Shown here in pieces: positions 1 to 7,325 of a stretch of DNA of 34,398 nt (positions are counted from its first letter, which is position 1; each line of letters opens with the position of its first letter). The position numbers were made by a program, and so were the translations under genes. The notes under the pieces are model-generated. The model searched no databases and was not told the origin of the DNA. It saw only the letters and a program-made list of their open reading frames with translations. This stretch comes from a virus, in IMG/VR virus record IMGVR_UViG_3300037156_000416, positions 1 through 34,398 of that record; one strand, given 5' to 3'.

Positions 1-243
1 ATGAAACTACTGCAGAATGAATTCGACTACCGGACCTGGATGACTGGCGAGTTTTTGGAATATGACAATAGTCCATCATTTGCAATGAGTCAGGACGAGT
101 TAGAACAAGAACTGCTGCGGATGATGCCGAGCAGCTTTCCTTGTCTGGTTTATGTGGTTTACAGCGGCAATCCCAATGCACCTGAACGACTTGTCTTTAC
201 TTCCCGCAACCAGGTGGCGGAATGGGCTGCGGCAATGGATTAG
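1..243 (+). CDS. Small acidic protein of unknown function
   Basis: An 80-residue open frame starts at the first base of the window, so its ribosome binding site cannot be judged. The protein is acidic and shows no signal peptide, membrane segment or Cys motif. I do not recognise the family. It converges on gene D with 36 bases between the stops. In P2 the neighbour of D on this side is ogr, a Cys-rich zinc-binding activator on the same strand as D; this protein lacks the Cys pattern and lies on the other strand, so it is not Ogr. It could be a prophage accessory gene or the first host gene. Confidence 0.55.
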   Translation: MKLLQNEFDYRTWMTGEFLEYDNSPSFAMSQDELEQELLRMMPSSFPCLVYVVYSGNPNAPERLVFTSRNQVAEWAAAMD

Positions 244-279
244 CCTAATCCCTTCATTTTGGTACATACACATCCTTCC

Positions 280-1443
280 TCACTCTGCGTCATGACTTTC
301 CGTCGCTTCATAACTGACATCTGACAGCAATACCTCCAGATTCAACATCGTCACAAATCCGCTGCCGTCCAGGTTGTGCGTCACCTTGCTGATAAGCCAG
401 GGCTGCGCGTCGATCACGGATTTAAAGCCAGATACCGCCACCGGCGTCTCAGGGAATAAATCCGCCCGCCCGCGAGCCAGGGAGATCGCGAACTCGGCGA
501 CGCCGCGCTGGAGTTTGTCCCATTTCGCCTGGGCTGCCCGCATGGCGGCCTTTTGCGTAGCGTAGACCGTCGTCAGTGCAAACACGTTTTCATCACTGCC
601 CACCAGGTATTCCCCCTCTTTCGCCTCCGGCGTTTTCTGTGCCTTCACCGTGGTCTTTTTGGCTGCCGGATGTTGCAGGGCGCGCAAATGCTGTTCTTTT
701 TTCTTCCGCTGCACCTTCACCTTTTTCGGCTTCGGGTCTTTGGTATGCAGCCAGGTGGCTGACACGCCGGTATAGGCATCACGGTCAGCAAGAGTAAAGG
801 TGTGCCCGTCGCCGTCGCTGCGGGTCAGCGTCGTTTTCGGTATCGGCTTGCCGCTGGCGGTCACGGCAGCGCCGGGTTTGATAAACAGCAGCTTTCCGGC
901 CTTGATGGCGACAACCCCGCCGTTCAGCTCGGCCAGACGGGTAATGAATGCAGCATCGTTTTCCTGCGTCTGGTCGATATGCGATACCTTCACCCCTTTA
1001 AACGCCTCCGCGACAGCAGGCTGGAGGCTGTTGCGCGCCGCCACGGTGGAGACAATCGCCTCCAGCGTCGTATCGTGATAGGAGTGATCGCGGCGGGAAT
1101 TCAGGCTGCCGCGATAGTCCGCGCTGCGGGCCCGCAGCGTCAGCGTATCCGGCGCACCGCGATGCTCCACCTCATCCACGGTGAATTCTCCCTTATGGAT
1201 AAGCGCCTGCCCCTTCCACCCCAGAAAAACGCTCAGCACCGCGCCGCGTGGGGGCATCTGCATCAGGCCGTCTGCGTCGTTCAGCGCAATATCAAGCTGG
1301 TCAGCCTCAAAGCCGCGGTTGTCGGTCAGCGACAGCGAAATCAGCCGCCTGCTGATATCGGCGGTGATGTCTGAACCGGCAAGTTTAACCCTGTAGTCCG
1401 GCGCAATCTGCGCGCCGTTATCTATTGCGAGAGTGGACATCAT
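280..1443 (-). CDS. D: Baseplate hub / tail protein gpD
   Basis: The 387-residue product matches the P2 gpD late control / tail protein family, which resembles the T4 gp27 and VgrG hub that joins the tail tube to the spike. The N-terminus (YRVKLAGSDIT, followed by the DNRGFEADQLDIALND region) and the AKWDKLQRG segment near residue 310 are typical. A Lys-rich stretch (KPKKVKVQRKKKEQ) lies near residues 240-255. It is the last gene of the F-E-T-U-D operon. Its start is an ATGATG pair overlapping the stop of U, so translation is probably coupled. The exact start within the pair is unresolved. Confidence 0.93.
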   Translation of the reverse strand: MMSTLAIDNGAQIAPDYRVKLAGSDITADISRRLISLSLTDNRGFEADQLDIALNDADGLMQMPPRGAVLSVFLGWKGQALIHKGEFTVDEVEHRGAPDTLTLRARSADYRGSLNSRRDHSYHDTTLEAIVSTVAARNSLQPAVAEAFKGVKVSHIDQTQENDAAFITRLAELNGGVVAIKAGKLLFIKPGAAVTASGKPIPKTTLTRSDGDGHTFTLADRDAYTGVSATWLHTKDPKPKKVKVQRKKKEQHLRALQHPAAKKTTVKAQKTPEAKEGEYLVGSDENVFALTTVYATQKAAMRAAQAKWDKLQRGVAEFAISLARGRADLFPETPVAVSGFKSVIDAQPWLISKVTHNLDGSGFVTMLNLEVLLSDVSYEATESHDAE

Positions 1444-1925
1444 GACAGCAGCCCGCCTGCAGACTTATGTGCACTGCTGGCAATCCCGCCCGCCTGATCC
1501 AGGAGACCATCGGCCTGGGATTTGATATCACCAAACATGGCGGTCAGGCTTTCGTCAACGCGCTTGAGGCTCAGCGTAAATTCAATTTTGCGGGCCGCCC
1601 CGTTGGCAAAAAACACCGAATGCTCGTCACTGAGGCTTTCGATCACGAACATCCCGTAAATCGCCCCGTTGCCGCCAATCAGCGACCAGGCGCGCCCCTG
1701 GTCAGCCATCAGGCGCAGCGCGTCCAGGCTCAGCCTGCCGCCGGTGATTTCCGGCAGCAGCGTGCCGGTCAGGGTGATTTTTTCATCCCCTTGCCCTAGA
1801 AACTGCGGCGCGGCACGCAGACCGATCCGGTCATTAGTCGGCCAGCGGTATTCCGCCGAGCGCTGCAAACTCTGATAGGGCAGCGTTTGCAGCATAAACA
1901 CGAACATCCCCAAAGCCAGCATCAT
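1440..1925 (-). CDS. U: Tail protein gpU
   Basis: I place the start at 1925 (MMLALGMFVFML), which gives 161 residues against about 159 in P2 gpU. This start follows an AAGGAGG ribosome binding site five bases upstream. A longer in-frame extension would run into the coding end of T and has no comparable site. The family is a minor tail protein needed for tail assembly, probably at the tail terminus. The gene lies between T and D and overlaps the D start by a few bases. Confidence 0.9.
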   Translation of the reverse strand: MMLALGMFVFMLQTLPYQSLQRSAEYRWPTNDRIGLRAAPQFLGQGDEKITLTGTLLPEITGGRLSLDALRLMADQGRAWSLIGGNGAIYGMFVIESLSDEHSVFFANGAARKIEFTLSLKRVDESLTAMFGDIKSQADGLLDQAGGIASSAHKSAGGLLS

Positions 1926-1935
1926 GAAAGCCTCC

Positions 1936-4521
1936 TTAGCCGTAATGCATTGCGCTGCGCGCCGCCGAACGCTGGCGGCGCAGGTAATCTTCGAACAACC
2001 GCATCGCCTCGGCGGCGACGTCTTTCGCACTTTGTCCGGGTGCGGCGTAAACGTTAAAAGTCGGGGCTGCCACCGGTGCCTGACTACGCATCAGCGCCGC
2101 CGTATCCCGACGCCCCGTCACGCTGACCGGCCCCCGCACCAGCTCAGCACCGTTCTCACCCACAATGCCGACTTCACCGGCGGCGATGTCGCCGCCTTTA
2201 TCGAACATCCCCGCGTAGCCGTAGGCCGCGCCGCCGGTGCCGTAAAACTGCGAAAGCCCCGCCGCCGGTTTCGACAGACCCTTGCTGACGCCCACTGACA
2301 GGGTTTTATCGCCACCTGATTTCATCCAGTCCGGCAGAAAATCAGTCATGCTGGAAAGCTTGTCTTTCAGCGCCTGCCATTTTTCGGCAATGCCGTCCAT
2401 CAGCGCGGTGATCATGCTGCTGCCCGCGTCCTTAAACTTGCCCGGCAGGCTTTTCACTACGTCGAAAATCTTCTGACCAAAAGACGTGAGGAAATGGATA
2501 TAGGCGTTAAATCCGGCTTTCGCCCCGTCCTTAATCGTCGTCCAGACTGCCGCGAACTTCTCTGACAGCCCCTGCACGCTGGCAACGATGCTGTTCCAGG
2601 TATTACTCAGCCAGTCCGTCATCGTCGTCCAGGCTTCGGTTGTCCAGGCGGCAATCGCGTCCCACATCTTTTTAAACTTCGGTGCCAGCGTGCTCCAGTT
2701 CGCCCAGATATATATCGCCGCCATGGCAATCAGCGCGACCACGGCCAGCAAGGGATTCGCCATCGCGGCGCGCCCCATCCACAGCAAGGCGGTGCCGACG
2801 CCTTTCAATGCCATGCCGATATAGCCCAGCCCCTTCACCACCGGCCCGACCACCACGCCCAGCACGCCGAGGCCGACAATCAGGCTCGTCACCGCCAGCG
2901 CTGACTTAACAATCGTGCCGGTCAGTTGCGGATTGGCCTTGACCCATTTGCCCACGTTGCCGAGCCAGTCCGTCGCCGATTGGGTGAGTTTTCGCAGGCT
3001 GGAGTCTTGTTTTTCGAAGGTTTCAATCTGCAAATCCTCAAAGGCGGACTGCATGTTTTTCAGGTCGCCGTCGAGGTTATCCGTCTGCGTTTTGGCGACC
3101 GCCGCCGCCGAACCTTGCGAATGTTCCAGCGCGTTTTTCTTCTCGCCGAGCCTGCCGTTGCCTGCGGCCTCCACCAGTTTCACCGCACCTTTCATCGCTT
3201 CCTCACCGAAGATCACTTTCAGGTATTCGGCCTGCTGCGCTGTCCCGAGTTTGTTCTTTTTAAAAGAGGCGTTAATGTCAGTGAGAATTTTTTGGACAGG
3301 CAGCATGTTGCCTTTCTTATCCCGCGTGGTGATCCCCAACTCTTTCAGCGCCGCCGGTGCCTGGCCAGTCGGTGCCTGCAACCGGCTGAACATCGCGCTG
3401 GCACCGGTGCCCGCCATGCTGCCCTTGATGCCGTTATCCGCTAGCACGCCCAGCATCGCGGTGGTGTCTTCAATACTGGCACCTGCAGCCTGCGCAATGG
3501 GTGCCACGTATTTCATGGCTTCGCCCAGCTCAATCAGGTTGGTGTTGGAGCTGGTAAACCCTTTGGTCATGACGTCTGAGACGCGCTTTATCTGATCCAT
3601 CGGGATGTTGAACGCCGACTGCATATTGGTCACGATGTCAGCGGCGTCGGCGATATCAATCCCCGAGGCCAGGGAAAGATTCACGGTGGATTCGGTCGAG
3701 CTGAGGATGGAGTCGGCGTTATACCCTGAGCGGGCGAGAACGCCCTGCGTGCGTGCCACATCCATCGGGGAAAAGGCGGTGCTGCCGCCGATATCACGCG
3801 CCTGTTGCCGGATGGCCGCCAGCTTTTTATCGCTTTTATCCAGGCCGAGAATGGCCTGTGTGCCTGACATCTCTTTATCGAAAGTGATACCCGGCGAGAT
3901 AAATTTACCTTCGGCATACAGGGCTGCCGACCCCACGCCCATCGCTACCGCGCCGTTGTTGCGCAGGGAATCGCCGACCCGTTGCGTGGCCTCAAAGCGT
4001 CTTTTTGTACTGGCCTGCCGCTGCTGCTGTTGGCTCAGCCGCGCCAGAGATTGCCGCTGGCGTTCCAGGGTGGCATTCGCCTCCTGTGAGCTGGCTTTTA
4101 ACCGGCGCTGCTCCGCCGCCAGCGTGCGCGTGGCGATGCCCAAGGATTCCAGCGCGGTGCGCTGCCGCTGCACGGAAACCCGCAGGCTGTTTTCTTTGGC
4201 CTGCAACTCACCGGCGGCGCGTTTGGCAGCCTCCATCAGCCGGGTCTGTTTTGCGGTAGGACTGGCGGTATTGGCAAACGCCTGTGACAGTTTGCTGGCT
4301 TCTTCTTTGGCCTTTTTCAGGCTTTCGCGGGTCACGGCAAGCTGCGCGCTGGATTTGCGAAAACCGTCGATTTGTGACGCCTGCGCGTTGAGTTTGCGCA
4401 GCGTGTCCTGCGTGTTGCGGATGTTTCCGCTGAGTGCCTTACTGGCTTTTTCCACCGAGCGGAAAGGACGGGACGCCCGATCCACGGCGTTCAGCAGCAC
4501 CTGTAATTTTAAATTACTCAC
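1936..4521 (-). CDS. T: Tail tape measure protein gpT
   Basis: The 861-residue protein sets tail length and is thought to form the core of the tail tube before DNA ejection. The N-terminus (SNLKLQVLLNAVDRASRPF) matches P2 gpT. Residues of about 20-200 are rich in Gln, Lys and Ala and predicted to be coiled coil. Hydrophobic segments lie in the middle (LVVGL-type and LLAVVALIAMAAIYI). I prefer the GTG at 4521 over the GTG at 4533 because a GGAG lies six bases before it and the protein then begins like P2 gpT. P2 gpT is 815 residues, so this one is slightly longer. The start overlaps the stop of the E' frame. Confidence 0.92.
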   Translation of the reverse strand: MSNLKLQVLLNAVDRASRPFRSVEKASKALSGNIRNTQDTLRKLNAQASQIDGFRKSSAQLAVTRESLKKAKEEASKLSQAFANTASPTAKQTRLMEAAKRAAGELQAKENSLRVSVQRQRTALESLGIATRTLAAEQRRLKASSQEANATLERQRQSLARLSQQQQRQASTKRRFEATQRVGDSLRNNGAVAMGVGSAALYAEGKFISPGITFDKEMSGTQAILGLDKSDKKLAAIRQQARDIGGSTAFSPMDVARTQGVLARSGYNADSILSSTESTVNLSLASGIDIADAADIVTNMQSAFNIPMDQIKRVSDVMTKGFTSSNTNLIELGEAMKYVAPIAQAAGASIEDTTAMLGVLADNGIKGSMAGTGASAMFSRLQAPTGQAPAALKELGITTRDKKGNMLPVQKILTDINASFKKNKLGTAQQAEYLKVIFGEEAMKGAVKLVEAAGNGRLGEKKNALEHSQGSAAAVAKTQTDNLDGDLKNMQSAFEDLQIETFEKQDSSLRKLTQSATDWLGNVGKWVKANPQLTGTIVKSALAVTSLIVGLGVLGVVVGPVVKGLGYIGMALKGVGTALLWMGRAAMANPLLAVVALIAMAAIYIWANWSTLAPKFKKMWDAIAAWTTEAWTTMTDWLSNTWNSIVASVQGLSEKFAAVWTTIKDGAKAGFNAYIHFLTSFGQKIFDVVKSLPGKFKDAGSSMITALMDGIAEKWQALKDKLSSMTDFLPDWMKSGGDKTLSVGVSKGLSKPAAGLSQFYGTGGAAYGYAGMFDKGGDIAAGEVGIVGENGAELVRGPVSVTGRRDTAALMRSQAPVAAPTFNVYAAPGQSAKDVAAEAMRLFEDYLRRQRSAARSAMHYG

Positions 4522-4947
4522 TGTCGGCTCCACTGCGAAGTAACGCGCGACGCCGCCACCCGATGATCTCGGTCAGCGACATCGCAAAAAGTTCAGAAGG
4601 CTGCCAGTGGAATACCGTCGCAATGTCAGCCATCAGATCGTCAATGACCAGTCCGGCGGGAAGTTTTACTGTGCCGATTTCGGCGATAAAAAACCGACCA
4701 CCTTGCTCGCCAGCGCAATCAGGTCAGGCAGGCAAAGGGCGTGGCATTCCTGTTTGGTCAGGATCGGCAGCGTGATGCGCGGCAGCACCGTCACCAGCGC
4801 GTCAACGTCTGCATTGGACAAGGAAGCCAGGCCGATGCCGCGCAGATGACCGGCGTTAGGTTTGATGATTTCAACCTGGCTGATCACCAGCTCGCCGCGT
4901 GCGATCGGCTCTTCAAGGATAACGATGTTTTCATTCTGTTCTGACAT
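4514..4947 (-). CDS. E': Frameshifted tail assembly chaperone gpE+E'
   Basis: A -1 shift at the canonical slippery heptamer T TTT TTA (4693 down to 4687) lets ribosomes bypass the E stop and read a second open frame to a TAA at 4514-4516. The predicted fusion is about 144 residues; P2 E+E' is 142. The extension begins IAEIGTVKLPAGL and contains VFHWQPSEL followed by a WRRRALLRSG-type end, which fits the P2 GpE family. The E' stop overlaps the preferred GTG start of T (GTGAGTAA), so E' and T are probably translationally coupled. The shift is seen as sequence, not measured. Confidence 0.85.
4666..4947 (-). CDS. E: Tail protein gpE (zero-frame product)
   Basis: The 93-residue product is the unshifted form of the P2 E gene. 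In P2 the E and E+E' products are tail assembly chaperones playing the role of lambda gpG and gpGT, working with the tape measure and not entering the mature tail. The gene sits directly upstream of T and downstream of the tube gene FII. A TTTTTTA heptamer in the right phase lies at 4687-4693, seven codons before the stop. The last residues of this form are GFLSPKSAQ. Confidence 0.9.
   Translation of the reverse strand: MSEQNENIVILEEPIARGELVISQVEIIKPNAGHLRGIGLASLSNADVDALVTVLPRITLPILTKQECHALCLPDLIALASKVVGFLSPKSAQ
4687..4693 (-). promoter_or_regulatory. Programmed -1 frameshift slippery site in E
   Basis: The heptamer TTTTTTA occurs in frame as T TTT TTA on the minus strand near the 3' end of E. 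It matches the X XXY YYZ rule for -1 shifting and opens the E' frame, as known for P2-like phages. Confidence 0.85.
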
Positions 4948-5005
4948 AGCGGTGTCTCTTCTTCAAAGGGGAGTTTTCGCGCCGGTGTCCGGCGCGGGTT
5001 GCGGA

Positions 5006-5515
5006 TTACAGGCCGATGTTTTTGCGGTGTTCCGCCAGGCGGTCGGTGCCGTTAACGATTTCCACCATGTTCACGGTGTCCACCTCGATCACGTCCTGCC
5101 CGTTAATGCTCAGCTTGAAATAGGTGCACTGGGTAGAGACTTTGGTTTCGGTGTCTTCTCCCTGTTTGTACTCACCAAAATCAACCTCTTTGTGACGCCC
5201 GCGCATGGCGACTTCTACCGCCATCGTCTCGCCGGTGTCGTCCTGCTGGAAGGAACCGGCAAAGCGCAGCGGCGTCGCATCGACTGCACCCCACTGCTGG
5301 AGCACCAGCGCATCCAGCCCGCCCATCGTCCATTCCAGCGTCAGCGCATCGTCGTCCAGGCCGAAATCAATCGGCGCTGTGCCGTTCATGCCGCCGCCGC
5401 GATAGTTCTCCAGCTTGCGGGTCAGCTTCGGCAGCGTCAGCGCGCTGACCACGCCGACATAATTGTGACCGTCGTTAAACAGGTTCAGGTATTTCAGTTT
5501 CTTAGGCAGTGCCAT
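5006..5515 (-). CDS. FII: Major tail tube protein gpFII
   Basis: The 169-residue protein matches the P2 tail tube family (P2 FII, 172 aa). It starts MALPKKLKYLNLFNDGHNYVG, which is characteristic. It polymerises into the inner tube of the contractile tail, inside the FI sheath. It follows FI by 13 bases in the same operon and precedes E. Confidence 0.95.
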   Translation of the reverse strand: MALPKKLKYLNLFNDGHNYVGVVSALTLPKLTRKLENYRGGGMNGTAPIDFGLDDDALTLEWTMGGLDALVLQQWGAVDATPLRFAGSFQQDDTGETMAVEVAMRGRHKEVDFGEYKQGEDTETKVSTQCTYFKLSINGQDVIEVDTVNMVEIVNGTDRLAEHRKNIGL

Positions 5516-5528
5516 GTTTTAGCGCCTC

Positions 5529-6698
5529 TTAGCTGTTGATGGCCGTGGCGAACGTCGCCAGGTACTGATCGGTGATGCGCTGACGCAAGGTTAAATCCTC
5601 CAGCGGCGGCACCGGCGTGTAGTCGTAATCAATGAACAGCTTGCCTGCTTTCAGGGTTTCAACGGTGTTCGCTTCGGGGTCATACCAGCAGGTGCCGTCA
5701 ATGATCAGACCGGCGGTTTTCATTTCGCGCAGCTTGGCGTTAATGCCTGCAATCATGTCCTTGATAAGCGTCGGGGTCATTGGCCTGTCCATCGCCCACA
5801 GGTGCGCTTCCGCCAGTGTGTCCGCCAGCACCTGCGCGGTACGGGTGTAGTTCTCAAACAGGAACAGCGGATCATCGGAGCATGTGCGCTGCCCCCAGAA
5901 CTTAAAGCCGTCTTTGCGGATAAGCGTGGTCACGCACGCCTGGTTCAGCAGGTCGGCATCGGTGCCGGGGGTCTGCAAATCCCAGTACACGCTGGCCGAC
6001 AGGCCGGTGACGCCGTTGATCCCGACGTTAGAGAGTGTTTTATGCCAGCCGGTTTCGGCGTCGATTTTGGCACGCAGGCCGAGGGCGTAAGCGGTGGCGG
6101 GGGCGATGTCGCTGGCGTTGGTGGTGGTGTTCCAGGCCACAAAATCCGGCCAGACAACCATCAGCTCACGCTGGCTGAAATTGTCGCGGTACTTGATGGC
6201 ATCAGAGACTGTTTTACAGCCGTATGCGCTGATGTAGCCAAAGGCGCGGAGCTGCTGACAGACGGCGGCAAGCGCGGCGGCGACTTCCTGGTTATCCAGA
6301 CCCGGCACGCCGAGAATGCGCGGCTTTACGCCGAGTTCAGTTTGCGCAGACAGCAGGGCTTTCATGCCGGTATACAGGCCGGTGTCGTCCGAACCGCCGA
6401 TGATGTTGGAGGTGGTTTCCGCTTCGGTCTCGCCTTGTGCTACACGCACCACGACAACAACCGGTTTAGCCTGGTTGGCGATAGCCATCAGGGAGGCGCG
6501 CAGCGTGCCGGTTTTACCGGCCTTGCCTGCGGCGGTCAGCACGTTGGTAATGAGTACCGGCGTATCCAGCGGGAAGGTCGCCGCGTCGGCATCCTCTGCA
6601 GTGCAGACCATCCCGATGATGGCGGTGGAAACGGTGGAGATAACGCGGGTGCCGTCATTGATTTCAACAACGCGCACACCGTGATGATAATCAGCCAT
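5529..6698 (-). CDS. FI: Major tail sheath protein gpFI
   Basis: The 389-residue protein matches the P2 contractile sheath family (P2 FI, 396 aa). It starts MADYHHGVRVVEINDGTR and includes the conserved VTGLSASVYWDLQTPGTDADLLN region with the following GFKFWGQRTCSDDPLFLFENYTR-type segment in the second half. It surrounds the FII tube and contracts on infection. It is the first gene of the F operon, and a TGT-N12-ACA activator site lies about 70-90 bases upstream of the start. Confidence 0.96.
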   Translation of the reverse strand: MADYHHGVRVVEINDGTRVISTVSTAIIGMVCTAEDADAATFPLDTPVLITNVLTAAGKAGKTGTLRASLMAIANQAKPVVVVVRVAQGETEAETTSNIIGGSDDTGLYTGMKALLSAQTELGVKPRILGVPGLDNQEVAAALAAVCQQLRAFGYISAYGCKTVSDAIKYRDNFSQRELMVVWPDFVAWNTTTNASDIAPATAYALGLRAKIDAETGWHKTLSNVGINGVTGLSASVYWDLQTPGTDADLLNQACVTTLIRKDGFKFWGQRTCSDDPLFLFENYTRTAQVLADTLAEAHLWAMDRPMTPTLIKDMIAGINAKLREMKTAGLIIDGTCWYDPEANTVETLKAGKLFIDYDYTPVPPLEDLTLRQRITDQYLATFATAINS

Positions 6699-6764
6699 GG
6701 TGTTTTTCCTGTGATTGGGGTGAGGTCAATCATCGCGTGTTGGGGACAATCAGGCACGGCGGGA

Positions 6765-6788
6765 GGGATGTTTGAACAATGGCACAAC
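6765..6788 (-). promoter_or_regulatory. Putative Ogr/Delta late activator site, PF
   Basis: Read on the minus strand the site begins GTTGTGCCA and contains TGT-N12-ACA exactly, the dyad reported for P2 Ogr and P4 Delta binding about 55 bases before late start points. It lies upstream of FI. The GTTGTGCCA block recurs upstream of V and O. Confidence 0.65.
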
Positions 6789-6796
6789 GCGGCTGC

Positions 6797-6820
6797 AGCA
6801 CAGTCAGATTTGACTGTGCT
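6797..6820. terminator. Strong hairpin between G and FI
   Basis: A perfect 10-bp inverted repeat (AGCACAGTCA / TGACTGTGCT) has a 4-base loop. It lies between the G terminator and the PF activator site. It could be a second transcription barrier or a protein-binding site. No clear T-run follows it on either strand. Confidence 0.45.
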
Positions 6821-6826
6821 CGATAC

Positions 6827-6846
6827 AAAAACGCCCCTTTCGGGGC
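6827..6846 (-). terminator. Rho-independent terminator after G
   Basis: On the minus strand the stem GCCCC-GAAA-GGGGC is followed by a TTTTT run. It sits 14 bases past the G stop and should end the V-W-J-I-H-G late operon before PF. Confidence 0.8.
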
Positions 6847-6860
6847 ATGAATTACATGAA

Positions 6861-7316
6861 TTAAGCGGGAATTTCAGGCCAGGTAATATCCGGCGTGGCA
6901 GACAAATCCAGCCGGTTAAGGGCGATGCGGTATTTTTTCCAGGCGGTCAGGCTTGCCCGTTCCGCCTCCGTGGCATCGTCAATATCGACGGCATCCTGCA
7001 AAGGCGCAATGGCGGCGTTCGCCTTTGCCATCAGCGCGGACAAGGCCGTGATGGCTTCGGCCTTGCGTTCTTCAACCGTCGGCGGCGGAATATCTCCCCA
7101 GGCAGGCTGACCGTCAGCTCCTGCAACCCGCATTTTACCCTCCGGCGGCGGGAGGGTTTGATATTCACGGTAAACAACATCGCTGACCGCAATGCCATCA
7201 TCCGGCCAGCTTCCGGCATCGTCGTACACGTCCCGCAACGCACGCGGATAAAAACCGTTGGTGAGCGGGCTGTAAACATAAAGACTTGAGGTGACTGCGC
7301 TGTAATAGTTGCTCAT
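6861..7316 (-). CDS. G: Tail fibre assembly protein gpG
   Basis: The 151-residue protein has the layout of the Caudo_TAP tail fibre assembly family: an N-terminal SPLTNGFYP motif, a central Pro-rich linker with PAWGDIPPPT, a helical middle rich in Ala and Glu, then the WKKYRIALNRLD motif and a short WPEIP end. These chaperones help trimerise the fibre encoded next door (H). It starts 10 bases after H, with AGGG before the ATG. No Z/fun-type accessory gene is present between G and FI, where P2 carries one. Confidence 0.93.
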   Translation of the reverse strand: MSNYYSAVTSSLYVYSPLTNGFYPRALRDVYDDAGSWPDDGIAVSDVVYREYQTLPPPEGKMRVAGADGQPAWGDIPPPTVEERKAEAITALSALMAKANAAIAPLQDAVDIDDATEAERASLTAWKKYRIALNRLDLSATPDITWPEIPA

Positions 7317-7325
7317 TATTTTCCC

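Noticed and set aside
3605-4543. 312-codon + strand frame opposite the tape measure gene
   Set aside because: It is a Ser/Ala/Arg/Cys-rich shadow of the coiled-coil region of T.
5802-7289. 495-codon + strand frame opposite FI and G
   Set aside because: It is antisense to two clear tail genes in GC-rich DNA and has no recognisable domain. Long open antisense frames are expected here.
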